DNA from: Actinomycetota bacterium
Lineage (GTDB): Bacteria; Actinomycetota; Thermoleophilia; Miltoncostaeales; Miltoncostaeaceae
DNA: 64,000 bases
Assembly: GCA_020636905.1 (NCBI GenBank)
Contig: JACJWX010000001.1
Location: 62,001-126,000 of the forward strand
Direction: 5' to 3'
The position numbers were made by a program, and so were the translations under genes. The notes beneath the pieces were generated by a model that was given only the letters and a program-made list of their open reading frames with translations, ran no database searches and had not been told where the DNA came from. Position 1 is the stretch's first letter; every line of letters begins with the position of its first letter. Shown piece by piece: positions 43,805-51,871 of this stretch.

Positions 43805-45040
43805 GTGACCCACGCGCCCATGAGCCAGGACGACCGCGACTGGATGGTCGACGTGCTGCTGGCCCTGCTGCAGACGCCGAGCCCCTCCGGGCGCACCGAC
43901 GCGGTGATGCAGCTGGTCGGCGACATGATCGCCGAGATCGGCGTGCCGTTCCGCCTGACGCGGCGCGGCACCCTCCTGGCCGACCTCCCGGGGCAGTCCG
44001 AGTCGCTCGACCGGGCCATCATCGTCCACGCCGACACGATCGGGTGCATGGTGTCGGGGCTCAAGGACAACGGGCGGCTCTCGGTGATCCCGGTGGGGAC
44101 CTTCTCGGCCCGATTCGCGGCCGGCGCCCGCGTGCGCGTCTTCCTCGACGACACGAACCGCTTCCTCACCGGCACCATCCTGCCGCTGAAGGCAAGCGGC
44201 CACGCCTACGGCGACGACATCGACGACCAGCCCACCGACTGGGAGCACGTCGAGGTGCGCGTGGATCGCGACGTCAGGAACCGGGCCGACCTCGAGGCGC
44301 TGGGTGTTCAGGTGGGCGACTTCGTCGCGTTGATCGCCAGTCCGGAGCTCACCGACGAGGGCTTCATCGTTTCCCGCCATCTCGACGGCAAGGTCGGTGT
44401 GGCGCTGGCGCTGGCGCTGGCGCGCGCCGCGGCCGAGGAACGGATCACGCTTCCGCACCGCACCTCGGTCATGGTGACCGTCACCGAGGAGGTCGGCCAC
44501 GGCGCCAGCCATGGCATCCCGCCCGAGGTCGCCGAGATCGTGTCGATCGACAACGCCGTGTGCGCCCCGGGCCAGCACTCGATCGAGCACGGGGTGACCA
44601 TCCCCATGTCGGACATGCACGGCCCGTTCGACTACCACCTCACGCGGAAGCTCTGCCGCCTGGCCGGGGAGGCGGGGATTCCGTACGCCCGCGACATCTT
44701 CAGGTTCTACCGCTCCGACATCGCCGCGGCGATCGAGGCCGGGACCGGGGCGCGCGCGGCGCTCGTCGCCTTCGGACTCGACGGCAGCCACGGGTGGGAG
44801 CGCACTCAGATCGCCTCGCTCGAGGCCTGTTACGCGCTGCTCGAGGCCTGGATCCAGACGCCGCTCACCTTCGCCCGCTGGGACGCCCAGCCGACCGGTC
44901 CGCTGCGTGAGTTCCCGTCCAGCGATCAGCCCGCCCAGGTGGAGCAGTGGGTGCCGCTGACCCGGGGCGACTTCACCGATCCGGGAGAAGCCACTCAGGG
45001 CGAGCGCTGGCCCCCCGACGAGGGCCCCGAGGCCCCGTGA
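43805..45040 (+). CDS. M42-family metallopeptidase of the NAGGN osmolyte system
   Basis: The 411-residue protein is a di-zinc aminopeptidase-like enzyme: ALLQTPSPSGRTDAVM near the start, IIVHADTIGCMV (first metal ligands), DGKVGVALALALAR (bridging Asp), VTEEVGHGAS (catalytic Glu pair) and SIDNAVCAPGQHS. This M42 subfamily is regularly encoded beside NAGGN synthesis genes and may degrade or edit the dipeptide. The GTG at 43805 has GGAGG 7 nt upstream; an ATG at 43820 is possible. Confidence 0.9.
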   Translation: MTHAPMSQDDRDWMVDVLLALLQTPSPSGRTDAVMQLVGDMIAEIGVPFRLTRRGTLLADLPGQSESLDRAIIVHADTIGCMVSGLKDNGRLSVIPVGTFSARFAAGARVRVFLDDTNRFLTGTILPLKASGHAYGDDIDDQPTDWEHVEVRVDRDVRNRADLEALGVQVGDFVALIASPELTDEGFIVSRHLDGKVGVALALALARAAAEERITLPHRTSVMVTVTEEVGHGASHGIPPEVAEIVSIDNAVCAPGQHSIEHGVTIPMSDMHGPFDYHLTRKLCRLAGEAGIPYARDIFRFYRSDIAAAIEAGTGARAALVAFGLDGSHGWERTQIASLEACYALLEAWIQTPLTFARWDAQPTGPLREFPSSDQPAQVEQWVPLTRGDFTDPGEATQGERWPPDEGPEAP

Positions 45041-45594
45041 CCGTCGACCGCGCCCGGGCCCGCGCCGCCGCGGCCGGTTTCGATCTGTCGTGCGACGACG
45101 AGGTGGGCGCGCTGATGGCGGCGCTCGCCGCCGGGGTGCCCCGGGGAGGGCGCATACTCGAACTCGGGACGGGTGTCGGTGTCGGGCTCGCGTGGATCGT
45201 CGCCGGGCTCGAGGGGCGCTCCGATGTCGAGGTGCACTCGGTGGAAGTCGACCCTCGGACCGCGGCCGTCGCGGCCACCGAGGACTGGCCGTCCTCGGTC
45301 ACGGTGCACGTCGCCGACGCGGTGGAGGCGCTCCCGCGCCTTGGATCGTTCGACCTGATCTTCGCCGACGCGCAGGGTGGAAAGACCGAGCGACTCGACC
45401 TCACCATTTCGGCGCTGGCTCCCGGCGGTCACCTGCTGGTCGACGACATGGCGCCCAAACCCGGCAACGCGCTGCACGAGTCGCTCTGGCCGCAGATTGA
45501 ACACGTCCGGGAGCGGTTGCTCACCGACCCGCGGCTCCGCAGCGCGGAACTCGCCTTCGCCTCCGGGGTCATCCTGGCCACGAAGCGACGCTGA
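45037..45594 (+). CDS. SAM-dependent methyltransferase coupled to the NAGGN operon
   Basis: The 185-residue protein has SAM motif I RILELGTGVGVGLAWIVAGL (around residue 36), an acidic VHSVEVDPRTAAVAA, FDLIFADAQGGKTERLDLT and LLVDDMAPKPGNALHE. These fit the catechol O-methyltransferase/CmoA-like small methyltransferase group. The GTG at 45037 overlaps the M42 peptidase stop by 4 bp, so it belongs to the operon. No methyltransferase is known in NAGGN synthesis, so its target, perhaps the osmolyte itself or an unrelated molecule, is open. Confidence 0.8.
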   Translation: MTVDRARARAAAAGFDLSCDDEVGALMAALAAGVPRGGRILELGTGVGVGLAWIVAGLEGRSDVEVHSVEVDPRTAAVAATEDWPSSVTVHVADAVEALPRLGSFDLIFADAQGGKTERLDLTISALAPGGHLLVDDMAPKPGNALHESLWPQIEHVRERLLTDPRLRSAELAFASGVILATKRR

Positions 45595-45639
45595 GGCGCT
45601 GTCGCTGCGCCGTCCTCCGGCGGGTCGCGACGGGGACGA

Positions 45640-46131
45640 TCAGCCCGGGGTGTGCCGGCGCGACATGCGATCGGCCGTGATCGCGCTGCGGAGCGCGAGG
45701 ACGTCCGCCCAGAGCCGCTCGGCAGGCATGTCCGGCGGCCTCGGGCTCGGAAAGGGAAGCGGGTGGCCCGGCAGGGGGTCGCTCGCGAATCTGGGAACGA
45801 CGTGCGTGTGCAGGTGCGGAACCGCGTTCCCGAGCACCGAGTAGTTCATCTTGACCGGCCCCATGAGCGCCTCGATGGCGCGGCCCACGCTCAGCACCTC
45901 CGACCAGTAGGCGGTGACCTCACCCTCGGTCAGTTCGGTGAGCTCGGCGACGTGGCGTCCCCGCCAGATCACCACCGACATACCCCGCTGGATGTCACTG
46001 CGCACCAGGTAGGCGTCGCTCACCTTCCCCGCCAGGATCCGTACGCCGTACTCGTCGGCCGCGGGGCGTCCGTCGCACATCGGGCATCCGATCCCGGCGC
46101 GCCAATCGAAGAACTCCTGCGGCCAGGTCAT
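45640..46131 (-). CDS. HIT-family (histidine triad) hydrolase
   Basis: The 163-residue protein has the histidine triad HLHTHVVPRF (around residues 108-117) and an N-terminal CPMC pair that may bind zinc. HIT proteins hydrolyse nucleoside phosphoramidates or dinucleoside polyphosphates; the exact substrate is unknown. The ATG at 46131 (MTWPQEFFDW) is chosen over a longer open frame. It is convergent with the NAGGN operon methyltransferase. Confidence 0.88.
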   Translation of the reverse strand: MTWPQEFFDWRAGIGCPMCDGRPAADEYGVRILAGKVSDAYLVRSDIQRGMSVVIWRGRHVAELTELTEGEVTAYWSEVLSVGRAIEALMGPVKMNYSVLGNAVPHLHTHVVPRFASDPLPGHPLPFPSPRPPDMPAERLWADVLALRSAITADRMSRRHTPG

Positions 46132-46177
46132 GTGCGGCGAGGGTAACGCCGGGGCCGCCGCTGGGCCATCCCTGGTG

Positions 46178-46327
46178 TCAGCCCCTCGAGAGGACGTTCC
46201 TGATGAGCCACCCACCGGCGACCACGGCCAGCAGGAGCAGCAGCAGGAACCAGAGACTGATCTTGAGGGCGCCGCCGATTCCGAACAGCAGCGCGAGAAT
46301 GATGAAGATGATCAGGAGAATCGTCAT
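46178..46327 (-). CDS. Very small membrane protein (two helices, lmo0937-like)
   Basis: The 49-residue protein is nearly all hydrophobic: MTILLIIFIILALLFGIGGA, then a second helix (LWFLLLLLLAVVAGGWLI) and a short RNVLSRG tail. AGGAG lies 5 nt upstream of the ATG at 46327. Similar two-helix peptides are widespread in Gram-positive bacteria, some induced by stress. The function is unknown. Confidence 0.75.
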   Translation of the reverse strand: MTILLIIFIILALLFGIGGALKISLWFLLLLLLAVVAGGWLIRNVLSRG

Positions 46328-46495
46328 GGGGCTCCTCTTCGCCGGGTTCCGGGGCGCTCGATCTCCCACGCGCCGCTCGTGCCCACGTCGGTCACGTCGG
46401 CGCACAGCGGGGGCGCCAGCGAAGCATCGTGTCGCGTTCGGCGTCGGGTCACGAGGAATGCCGGTGCGACGCCGCCCGGCGTGCCCACGGCCGGA

Positions 46496-46568
46496 TGCCC
46501 CCAACGGGATTCGAACCCGTGTTACCGCCTTGAAAGGGCGGGGTCCTAGGCCTCTAGACGATGGGGAC
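46496..46568 (-). tRNA. tRNA-Glu (TTC)
   Basis: The 73-nt cloverleaf has acceptor GTCCCCA/TGGGGGC (one G-U), the Glu-typical D arm CGTCTAGAGGCCTAGG, anticodon stem CCGCC/GGCGG with loop CTTTCAA (anticodon TTC) and a T arm with GGTTCGAATCC. The discriminator base is A. CCA is not encoded. It lies 38 bp downstream of the hairpin terminator at 46606-46652. Confidence 0.97.
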
Positions 46569-46605
46569 CGAGTCGGGACTTTACGTGCCCGTGCCGGAAA
46601 CATGA

Positions 46606-46652
46606 AGGCCCGGGACGAGGTCGGTGGTCGAACCACGCCTCGTCCCGGGCCT
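46606..46652 (-). terminator. Long hairpin terminator before tRNA-Glu
   Basis: A perfect 15-bp stem (AGGCCCGGGACGAGG with its complement) carries an inner 5-bp hairpin (GTGGT-CGA-ACCAC). On the minus strand CTTCATGTTTCC follows, giving several Ts. It ends the structured RNA candidate upstream and insulates the tRNA-Glu gene. Confidence 0.75.
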
Positions 46653-46653
46653 C

Positions 46654-46746
46654 GGTGGCAGCAGTGGATTGCTCATGGGACGCGGGTTGTCCCGGTGCTG
46701 CGGCTGCGCACCCGTTTGGGGAACGCGTCCCCTAGCTACTGCCACC
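46654..46746 (-). ncRNA. Candidate structured RNA with a four-way junction
   Basis: The outer stem GGTGGCAG/CTGCCACC (46654-46661 with 46739-46746, extendable by two pairs after a mismatch) encloses three hairpins: GGGAC/GTCCC (46677-46693), GGTGC/GCACC (46694-46712) and GGGGA/TCCCC (46718-46732). The minus strand is favoured: a near-perfect Shine-Dalgarno sequence lies upstream, a terminator lies directly downstream, and TATTTT near 46800 could be a -10 element. It matches no RNA family that I recognise; it is not tRNA, SRP RNA or rRNA. Confidence 0.45.
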
Positions 46747-46764
46747 TCCACAATGATCACTCAA
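46732..46764 (-). CDS. Ten-residue micro-ORF (MSDHCGGGSS)
   Basis: A TTG start at 46764 follows AAAGGAGGTGATC with 9 nt between GGAGG and the start, the strongest ribosome-binding site in the window. The ORF encodes MSDHCGGGSS and stops with TAG. Its last codons enter the structured RNA: the 3' side of the outer stem and the third hairpin. It could be a leader peptide whose translation changes the RNA fold. The Cys codon suggests a sulfur or cysteine signal, but this is speculation. No regulated protein gene follows; tRNA-Glu does. Confidence 0.4.
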   Translation of the reverse strand: MSDHCGGGSS

Positions 46765-46786
46765 CGCTGATCACCTCCTTTCCGTG

Positions 46787-47146
46787 GTGGACCCAAAATA
46801 GCCCGTCACCCGGACGCAGGGAAGGTGCGCTGTCGGACCCCGGCTGTCCCTGACTCAGCATCGCCGGAGTGGATCGAATCAATTCGGGATCGGCCGATTC
46901 CGCTGTTCCTCGTCGACGGTCCCTCCATTTGGTGAAGCTTTCCGCCAATCTCCCGGGAAATCAGTCATTTCTCGTGTAGCCTTCGGCCTGGCGCGTGTCC
47001 GCCAAGTCGCCCTCCACGGAGAGGCGATCGCGGCCGGCGCGGCGGTCCCGCCGCGGGGGTGTGGGGCCGTCGCGATCCGGCTGGTTCGATCGTAAGGTGA
47101 TCGAGCGGGCACGCGCCGAATGTTTCTCCCCGAACCCGCGTCGGGC
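46787..47146. other. Gene-free stretch, AT-richer, no convincing gene
   Basis: About 360 bp between the micro-ORF leader and the TPM gene hold no convincing gene. The part 46850-46990 is less GC-rich than its surroundings and probably contains the promoter of the structured RNA (minus strand). The open frames here are Arg-rich shadows without good ribosome-binding sites. I see nothing else. Confidence 0.5.
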
Positions 47147-47173
47147 CTGTCTCCGATGTCTGATCGGCGACAG
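47147..47173 (-). terminator. Hairpin after the TPM gene
   Basis: CTGTCGCCGAT and ATCGGAGACAG (minus strand) pair over 11 positions with one mismatch around a 5-nt loop. It lies 24 bp beyond the stop codon of the TPM gene. There is no strong T-run. Confidence 0.5.
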
Positions 47174-47196
47174 ACGGCGCCCGGATTCGCTCCGAG

Positions 47197-48528
47197 CTAG
47201 AAGCCGCCCCCGCCGCTTCCACCGCCGCCGCCCCCACCGCCGAAACCGCCGCCGCCGCTTCCGCCTCCGAAGCCACCGCCGAAGCCGCCGCCTCCTCCCG
47301 ACGACCACTCATCGGGCCAGTTCCCGCCGCCGCGGTGGCCCTGGCCGCCCGCATGTCCTCCGCCGAACATCCCACCCAGGAGGATGCCGAGCAGCGTGCC
47401 GTTCATCATGCCGCCCATCCCGAGGCCGCCGGGGTTCGTCTGCCAGTAGGGCTGCCTCTCGCCACCCACCTCGACCTGCCTGACCTCGGGCTGCTGCCCC
47501 TCCTGCATCCGGCGTTTGCAGTCCGCACACACCGGGACCTCCCCCGTGGTGCCGCCCGGGCCGCGGATCACGGCACTGTCCACCGCCCGGCCATGCTTGG
47601 GATCGAACGTGCAGAGCCCCTCGAGCAGTGGCTCCTGATCAGCGTCTTCGACCGGGCGCCCGTCGAGCCGAGCGTTGACCCGGCGCGCCGCGCGCATCCC
47701 CTTCTCCAAGAGCGCGCCCGCAGCGCGGATCTCGTCGGGAGTCCGTGCCTTTTCGACGGCATCCCGCGCCTCGCCGTAGGTCAGCACCGCCTCCTGGTAG
47801 TCGGCCTTCGCCGCGGCGGTGCGCTCATTCTCGATGGCCATGGTCGGATCGAGCTCGTTGATCTGAGAGGCGAGCGCATCGACCAGCGGATCGAGCGACT
47901 CGCGCTCCAGCTCCTGCTGCTCGGCGACACGGCCCCGCGCCTTCCGGCGGGCACGCATGCTCAGCCCCACCACCGCGAGCCCTCCGATGCCCACGACGGC
48001 GAGCACCGGCAGGATGCTGCCCCCGCCGCTCCCGCCATCGGACGAGGTCGACGCGCCGGTCCCCGTCAGGGCGGCTCCCAGGTCGGTGGCCACCAGGGTG
48101 GTGCCGCGCACCGGGTCGGCCTTCAGATCGGGGACCCGGCTCTGGAAGATGCGATTGATCTCCGCGTCTGACAGGGGCGAGGCGATCGCCAGGTGCCGCG
48201 GAACGGCCGACAGCACCAGCACCGAGTACTCGTCGCCCACCGCGGTGCGAATGCTCCGCGCGTAGGCCTCCGCGTTCGCGTCGGTGCCCGGCTTGCGTGC
48301 GAGCACCACGAACTTGGTGGGCGCCCCGTCCTGCCGCAGCCGCGTCGCGGTGTCCTCGAGCTGTCGCTGCTCGCTGCCGGTCAGCTCCGCCGCCTGCTCT
48401 GCCGCGACGTCCTGGTTTCGCAGCACGTTCGGGCTGATCACGCCAAGGGCGGACTGGAGGGACACCGCCAGCACGGCGATGGTCAACAGGACGGTGGCAC
48501 GGCGCAGGTGGCGCAGAGGATTTGGCAT
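47197..48528 (-). CDS. TPM-domain secreted/membrane protein with glycine-rich tail
   Basis: The 443-residue protein has a signal peptide (MPNPLRHLRRATVLLTIAVLAVS) and a TPM-like domain (residues about 40-150, including LRQDGAPTKFVVLARKPG). One membrane helix follows near 180 (ILPVLAVVGIGGLAVVGLSM), then a coiled segment, a CxxC pair (VPVCADCKRRM) and a tail of about 45 residues that is mostly Gly with Phe and Ser. Gly-rich ends are common in this YgcG-like family. It is divergent from pspA, which suggests an envelope-stress role; that is inference. Confidence 0.8.
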   Translation of the reverse strand: MPNPLRHLRRATVLLTIAVLAVSLQSALGVISPNVLRNQDVAAEQAAELTGSEQRQLEDTATRLRQDGAPTKFVVLARKPGTDANAEAYARSIRTAVGDEYSVLVLSAVPRHLAIASPLSDAEINRIFQSRVPDLKADPVRGTTLVATDLGAALTGTGASTSSDGGSGGGSILPVLAVVGIGGLAVVGLSMRARRKARGRVAEQQELERESLDPLVDALASQINELDPTMAIENERTAAAKADYQEAVLTYGEARDAVEKARTPDEIRAAGALLEKGMRAARRVNARLDGRPVEDADQEPLLEGLCTFDPKHGRAVDSAVIRGPGGTTGEVPVCADCKRRMQEGQQPEVRQVEVGGERQPYWQTNPGGLGMGGMMNGTLLGILLGGMFGGGHAGGQGHRGGGNWPDEWSSGGGGGFGGGFGGGSGGGGFGGGGGGGGSGGGGF

Positions 48529-48616
48529 GTCCGAACGCTGGCAGCGTGCGCCCCTCGGCGCAAGCCCTCACACGGTAGGTTCTCCACACCGTCGCAACCG
48601 GCGCCGGAGGAGGCCC

Positions 48617-49339
48617 GTGGGAATCTTCGATCACGTCACCTCGGTGTTTCGCGGCAGGGCGCGTGAACACGAGCAGCAGGACATCGGCGAGCTGATGGAC
48701 GTGTCGCTCGAAAAAAGCGAGGCGTTGATCAAACGGCTCAACATCGCGATGGCCGACGTCACGGCGGGCCGCATGCGCCTGGACATCCAGCTCGACGAGT
48801 TGAAGGTCACCACGACCCGGCTCGAAGGGCACGCGCGCGAGGCGCTGACCGCCGGTCGCGAGGACCTGGCCCGGGTGGCCCTCACCCGCAAGTCGGTGCT
48901 GGAGCGGCAGGCGACGTCCATCACCGAACAGCGCGACGCGCTTCGCGCCGAGCTCGAGAAGATGGCCCTCACCGACCAGCGCCTGCGTGCCAGGATCGAG
49001 GCGTTCCGAACCGAGAAGGCGAGCATCGAAGCGCGCTACACGGCGGCCGAAGCGCAGGCGAAGGTCAGCGAGGCGGTCGCGGGTCTCTCCGAGGACATGG
49101 CCGACATGACGGCCGCGGCAGGCAAGGCGCGGGATCGCGTGGAGGCGATGCAGGCACGGGCCGAGGCGCTCGACGAACTGCTCAGGTCGGGGAGCCTCGA
49201 GGATCTCTCGGCGGACACCCACGGCCTCGACGCCGAGGTCATGCCCGGCGACGACGGCTCCCGTGTCGACGCCGAGCTGGACCGCCTTCGCATGGAGATC
49301 GCCGGTACCGGACAGTCGGCCGCGGGAGGTGGCTCATGA
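48617..49339 (+). CDS. pspA: PspA/IM30-family envelope stress protein
   Basis: The 240-residue protein is almost all coiled-coil helix, starting MGIFDHVTSVFRGRAREHEQ, the usual amphipathic PspA N-terminus. It has the expected ESCRT-III-like length and heptads (LERQATSITEQRDALRAELEKMA). PspA proteins coat and stabilise damaged cytoplasmic membranes. The GTG at 48617 has GGAGGAGG upstream. The stop overlaps the pspAA start by 4 bp. Confidence 0.9.
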   Translation: MGIFDHVTSVFRGRAREHEQQDIGELMDVSLEKSEALIKRLNIAMADVTAGRMRLDIQLDELKVTTTRLEGHAREALTAGREDLARVALTRKSVLERQATSITEQRDALRAELEKMALTDQRLRARIEAFRTEKASIEARYTAAEAQAKVSEAVAGLSEDMADMTAAAGKARDRVEAMQARAEALDELLRSGSLEDLSADTHGLDAEVMPGDDGSRVDAELDRLRMEIAGTGQSAAGGGS

Positions 49340-49614
49340 TCGTGCGGGTGCTCGGTGTCGGGCAGTTCCGGCTTGCGGACGACGACCTGGAGATCGTCCA
49401 ATCCGCCGATCGACAGGTCGAACTGGCGATGGACGCGGGCGATGAAGCGGCATTCGGGCGGGCGCTGGCACACCTCACCGCCGAGATCGGCCGTGTCGGC
49501 ACGCCCGTCGCGATCGACGAGTTCGTGCGGTCCGACGTCGTCGTGCCGGATCCCGACACGACCCTCGCCGAGGCGTCGACCTTCCTGGCCGACGACGGGG
49601 TGATCCCCGGGTGA
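49336..49614 (+). CDS. pspAA: PspA-associated protein PspAA
   Basis: The 92-residue protein matches PspAA: MIVRVLGVGQFRLADDDLE at the start, a central VELAMDAGDEAAFGRALAHL helix and the end VVVPDPDTTLAEASTFLADD. PspAA is a small partner found with PspA in actinobacteria and archaea. Both ends overlap neighbours by 4 bp, tying pspA, pspAA and the flavin oxidoreductase gene into one operon. Confidence 0.92.
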   Translation: MIVRVLGVGQFRLADDDLEIVQSADRQVELAMDAGDEAAFGRALAHLTAEIGRVGTPVAIDEFVRSDVVVPDPDTTLAEASTFLADDGVIPG

Positions 49615-50627
49615 GCGGACTCGGGCTCTCCGTCCTCGACCTGACGCCGGTCCCGGCGGGGGTCGAGGACGCCCGGGCATTGCACAACACCGTCGAACTG
49701 GCCCGGACCGTCGAGCGTCTGGGCTACGCCCGCCACTGGGTCGCCGAGCACCACAACTCGCCCACGATGGCCTGCCCGTCACCCGAGGTGATGGTCGCCG
49801 CGGTCGCGGCGGCCACCAGTCGCATCCGCGTCGGCGCCGGCGGAGTGATGCTCCCCAACCACAGCCCGCTGCGCGTGGCCGAAGCGTTCCGCGTGCTCGA
49901 AGCGCTGCACCCCGGGCGGATCGACCTCGGCATCGGACGCGCGCCGGGTACCGACGGCGTCACCGCGTACGCGCTGCGCCGGGGGACCGACCACGTTCCG
50001 TTCGGGCAGCAGTTCGCGGAACTCCTCGCGTTCGCCAACGACGGGTTCCCGGCCGACCATCCATTCTCCCGGGTCCGGGCCGAGCCGGCCGGCGTCCCGC
50101 TCCCACCGATCTGGATTCTGGGATCCAGCGAGCACGGGGCCGAGTTCGCCGCCTCGATCGGTGCGGGTTTCGCATTCGCTCGCCACCTCAACCCGCGGGG
50201 GGCCGTCGACGTGATGCGTCGCTATCGGGAGGGCTTCACGCCCGGGTTGGTGGATACACCGCGCAGCATCCTGGCCGTGTCGGCGATCTGCGCCGACACA
50301 CACGAACGCGCGGTGGAGCTGTCGTGGTCGATGGCGCTCGGCGTGATCCGGCTCAGGAGCGGCGCCTCGGCTCCGCTGGAGCCACCCGAGATCGCCGAGG
50401 CGCACCCGTACACCGAGGACGAGATCGACCAGGTGCACCGCTACCGCCGGGCACAGGTGCTGGGCGACCCAGGGGAGGTCGCCGAAGAACTCCACGGTCT
50501 GGTGACCGAGACGCGGGCCGACGAGCTGATGATCATGACGATGGTCCACGACCACGCCGAACGCGAGCACTCCTACCGGCTCATCGCCGGCGCGTTCGGT
50601 CTCGACGGCGACCCCGGCGAGCCGTGA
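49611..50627 (+). CDS. LLM-class flavin-dependent oxidoreductase
   Basis: The 338-residue protein has a luciferase-like (beta/alpha)8 pattern: LSVLDLTPVP, ERLGYARHWVAEHHNSPTMA, IRVGAGGVMLPNHSPLRVAE and LGIGRAPGTDG. These fit F420- or FMN-using monooxygenases and reductases, MsnO8-like subgroup. The substrate is unknown. The GTG at 49611 overlaps the pspAA stop, so it is expressed with the PspA operon, an unusual partner that hints at a role in membrane stress. Confidence 0.88.
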   Translation: MSGLGLSVLDLTPVPAGVEDARALHNTVELARTVERLGYARHWVAEHHNSPTMACPSPEVMVAAVAAATSRIRVGAGGVMLPNHSPLRVAEAFRVLEALHPGRIDLGIGRAPGTDGVTAYALRRGTDHVPFGQQFAELLAFANDGFPADHPFSRVRAEPAGVPLPPIWILGSSEHGAEFAASIGAGFAFARHLNPRGAVDVMRRYREGFTPGLVDTPRSILAVSAICADTHERAVELSWSMALGVIRLRSGASAPLEPPEIAEAHPYTEDEIDQVHRYRRAQVLGDPGEVAEELHGLVTETRADELMIMTMVHDHAEREHSYRLIAGAFGLDGDPGEP

Positions 50628-50719
50628 CGCCCGGGGCCTGAGACCCGTCGGTCCGGCGGAGGATGCCCGGGTGCCCGAGCCGCGACGCCCCCGGCGGCCG
50701 CCCTGGAATCATCGGGTTG

Positions 50720-51871
50720 ATGCGTTGGTTGACCTGTCTGGCCGCGGTGCTCGTCTCCGCTGCCCTGCTCGGATGTAGCGACGAACCATCGGAGCCGGCC
50801 TTCGCCCGGGGTCCGTACCTGGTCCGTGTCACCACCGACTCGGCGAAGCTGCGCTGGATCAGCCGGGACTCCGCCACCGAGGTACTGGTGGACGCGAGCC
50901 CGGAAGCGGGCGGCTCGCCGGTCTCGGGCGGTGGACGGGGTCTTGACCGGATTGGCGCCGAACACACGCTACGAGTGGAACGCGACGGTGGGCGATGGCG
51001 AGGCGACGGGCACGTTCGTGACCGCCCCCGTCCGTCTGGAGGGGACGCTCACATTCGTCGTGTTCGGTGACCACGGCACCGGCGGGCCGGACAGCGCGCC
51101 GTCGCGCGAGTGGCGGAAGCCCAGGACCCGCGGATGCTGCTCACCACCGGCGACAACTCGTACCTGGCCGCGACACCCGACCTGCTCGACCCGAACCTGT
51201 TCGAGCAGCTGCGCGGGCTGCAGGCGCGCGCACCGAACCTGGGCGTGGTCGGCGACCACGACATCGTGTTCGAACTCGGCCGGCGGGCGCTCGTGGACGC
51301 GCTGGAATGGCCAGGCGGCGGTGACCGCTTCGACGTCGACTACGGGCCGGTCCAGTTCATCGGGATCGGCCTGCGGGGGGAGGCCGACGACCGTGCCTTC
51401 CTGGCCCGCGCCCTCCGGCGCTCCACGCCGGAGGTGCGGTTCCTGCTGGTGCACCAGCCGCTGAAGGCGGGAAACCCCTTGCTGCCGGTCATCGAGCGCT
51501 CCGGCCTCGCGGCGGTGCTCAGCGGGCACCTCCACGCATACGAGCGCCGCTCCGTGGAGGGGGCCCCATCGGTGCCACAGTTCACCGTCGGCACGGGCGG
51601 CGCGTCGGCCAGCTCGTTCGCGACCCCCCGCAGCGACGACGCCGCCGTGTATCTGCGCGAGTTCGGTCTGCCGCGCATCGACGTTCGCCGCGGCGGCGTG
51701 CGCTACCGCATCCTGGGCACCACGGGAGCGGTGCGCGACGAACTGGTCAGCGGGTCGTTCACCGGAGTAGCCCGCGTCCGGCGTCCGCTCATTCACCATC
51801 CGCCGACGCCGCGTCCGCGGGTGCCGGGTCGCCCGGCAGCCGCCGCATCCGCTCGTAGTTGGTGTGCATGA
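50720..51871 (+). pseudogene. Frameshifted metallophosphoesterase lipoprotein (purple acid phosphatase-like)
   Basis: The gene reads in three pieces. Piece 1 (from ATG 50720) has a lipoprotein signal ending LLGCSDEP and an Ig/FN3-like FARGPYLVRVTTDSAKLRW. Piece 2, in the +1 frame from about 50910, continues VDGVLTGLAPNTRYEWNATV and TFVVFGDHGTGG. Piece 3, back in the first frame from about 51095, has LLTTGDNSYLA, VVGDHDIV, LLVHQPL and SGHLHAYER. Together these form a complete phosphoesterase of the calcineurin fold. Two single-base shifts of opposite sign separate the pieces. It may be a recent pseudogene or a sequencing error. The end overlaps convergent mgsA. Confidence 0.75.

Noticed and set aside
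46769..46781. TCACCTCCTTT on the plus strand, like the 16S rRNA 3' end
   Set aside because: No other 16S rRNA sequence is nearby. On the minus strand it is simply a near-perfect Shine-Dalgarno sequence for the micro-ORF.
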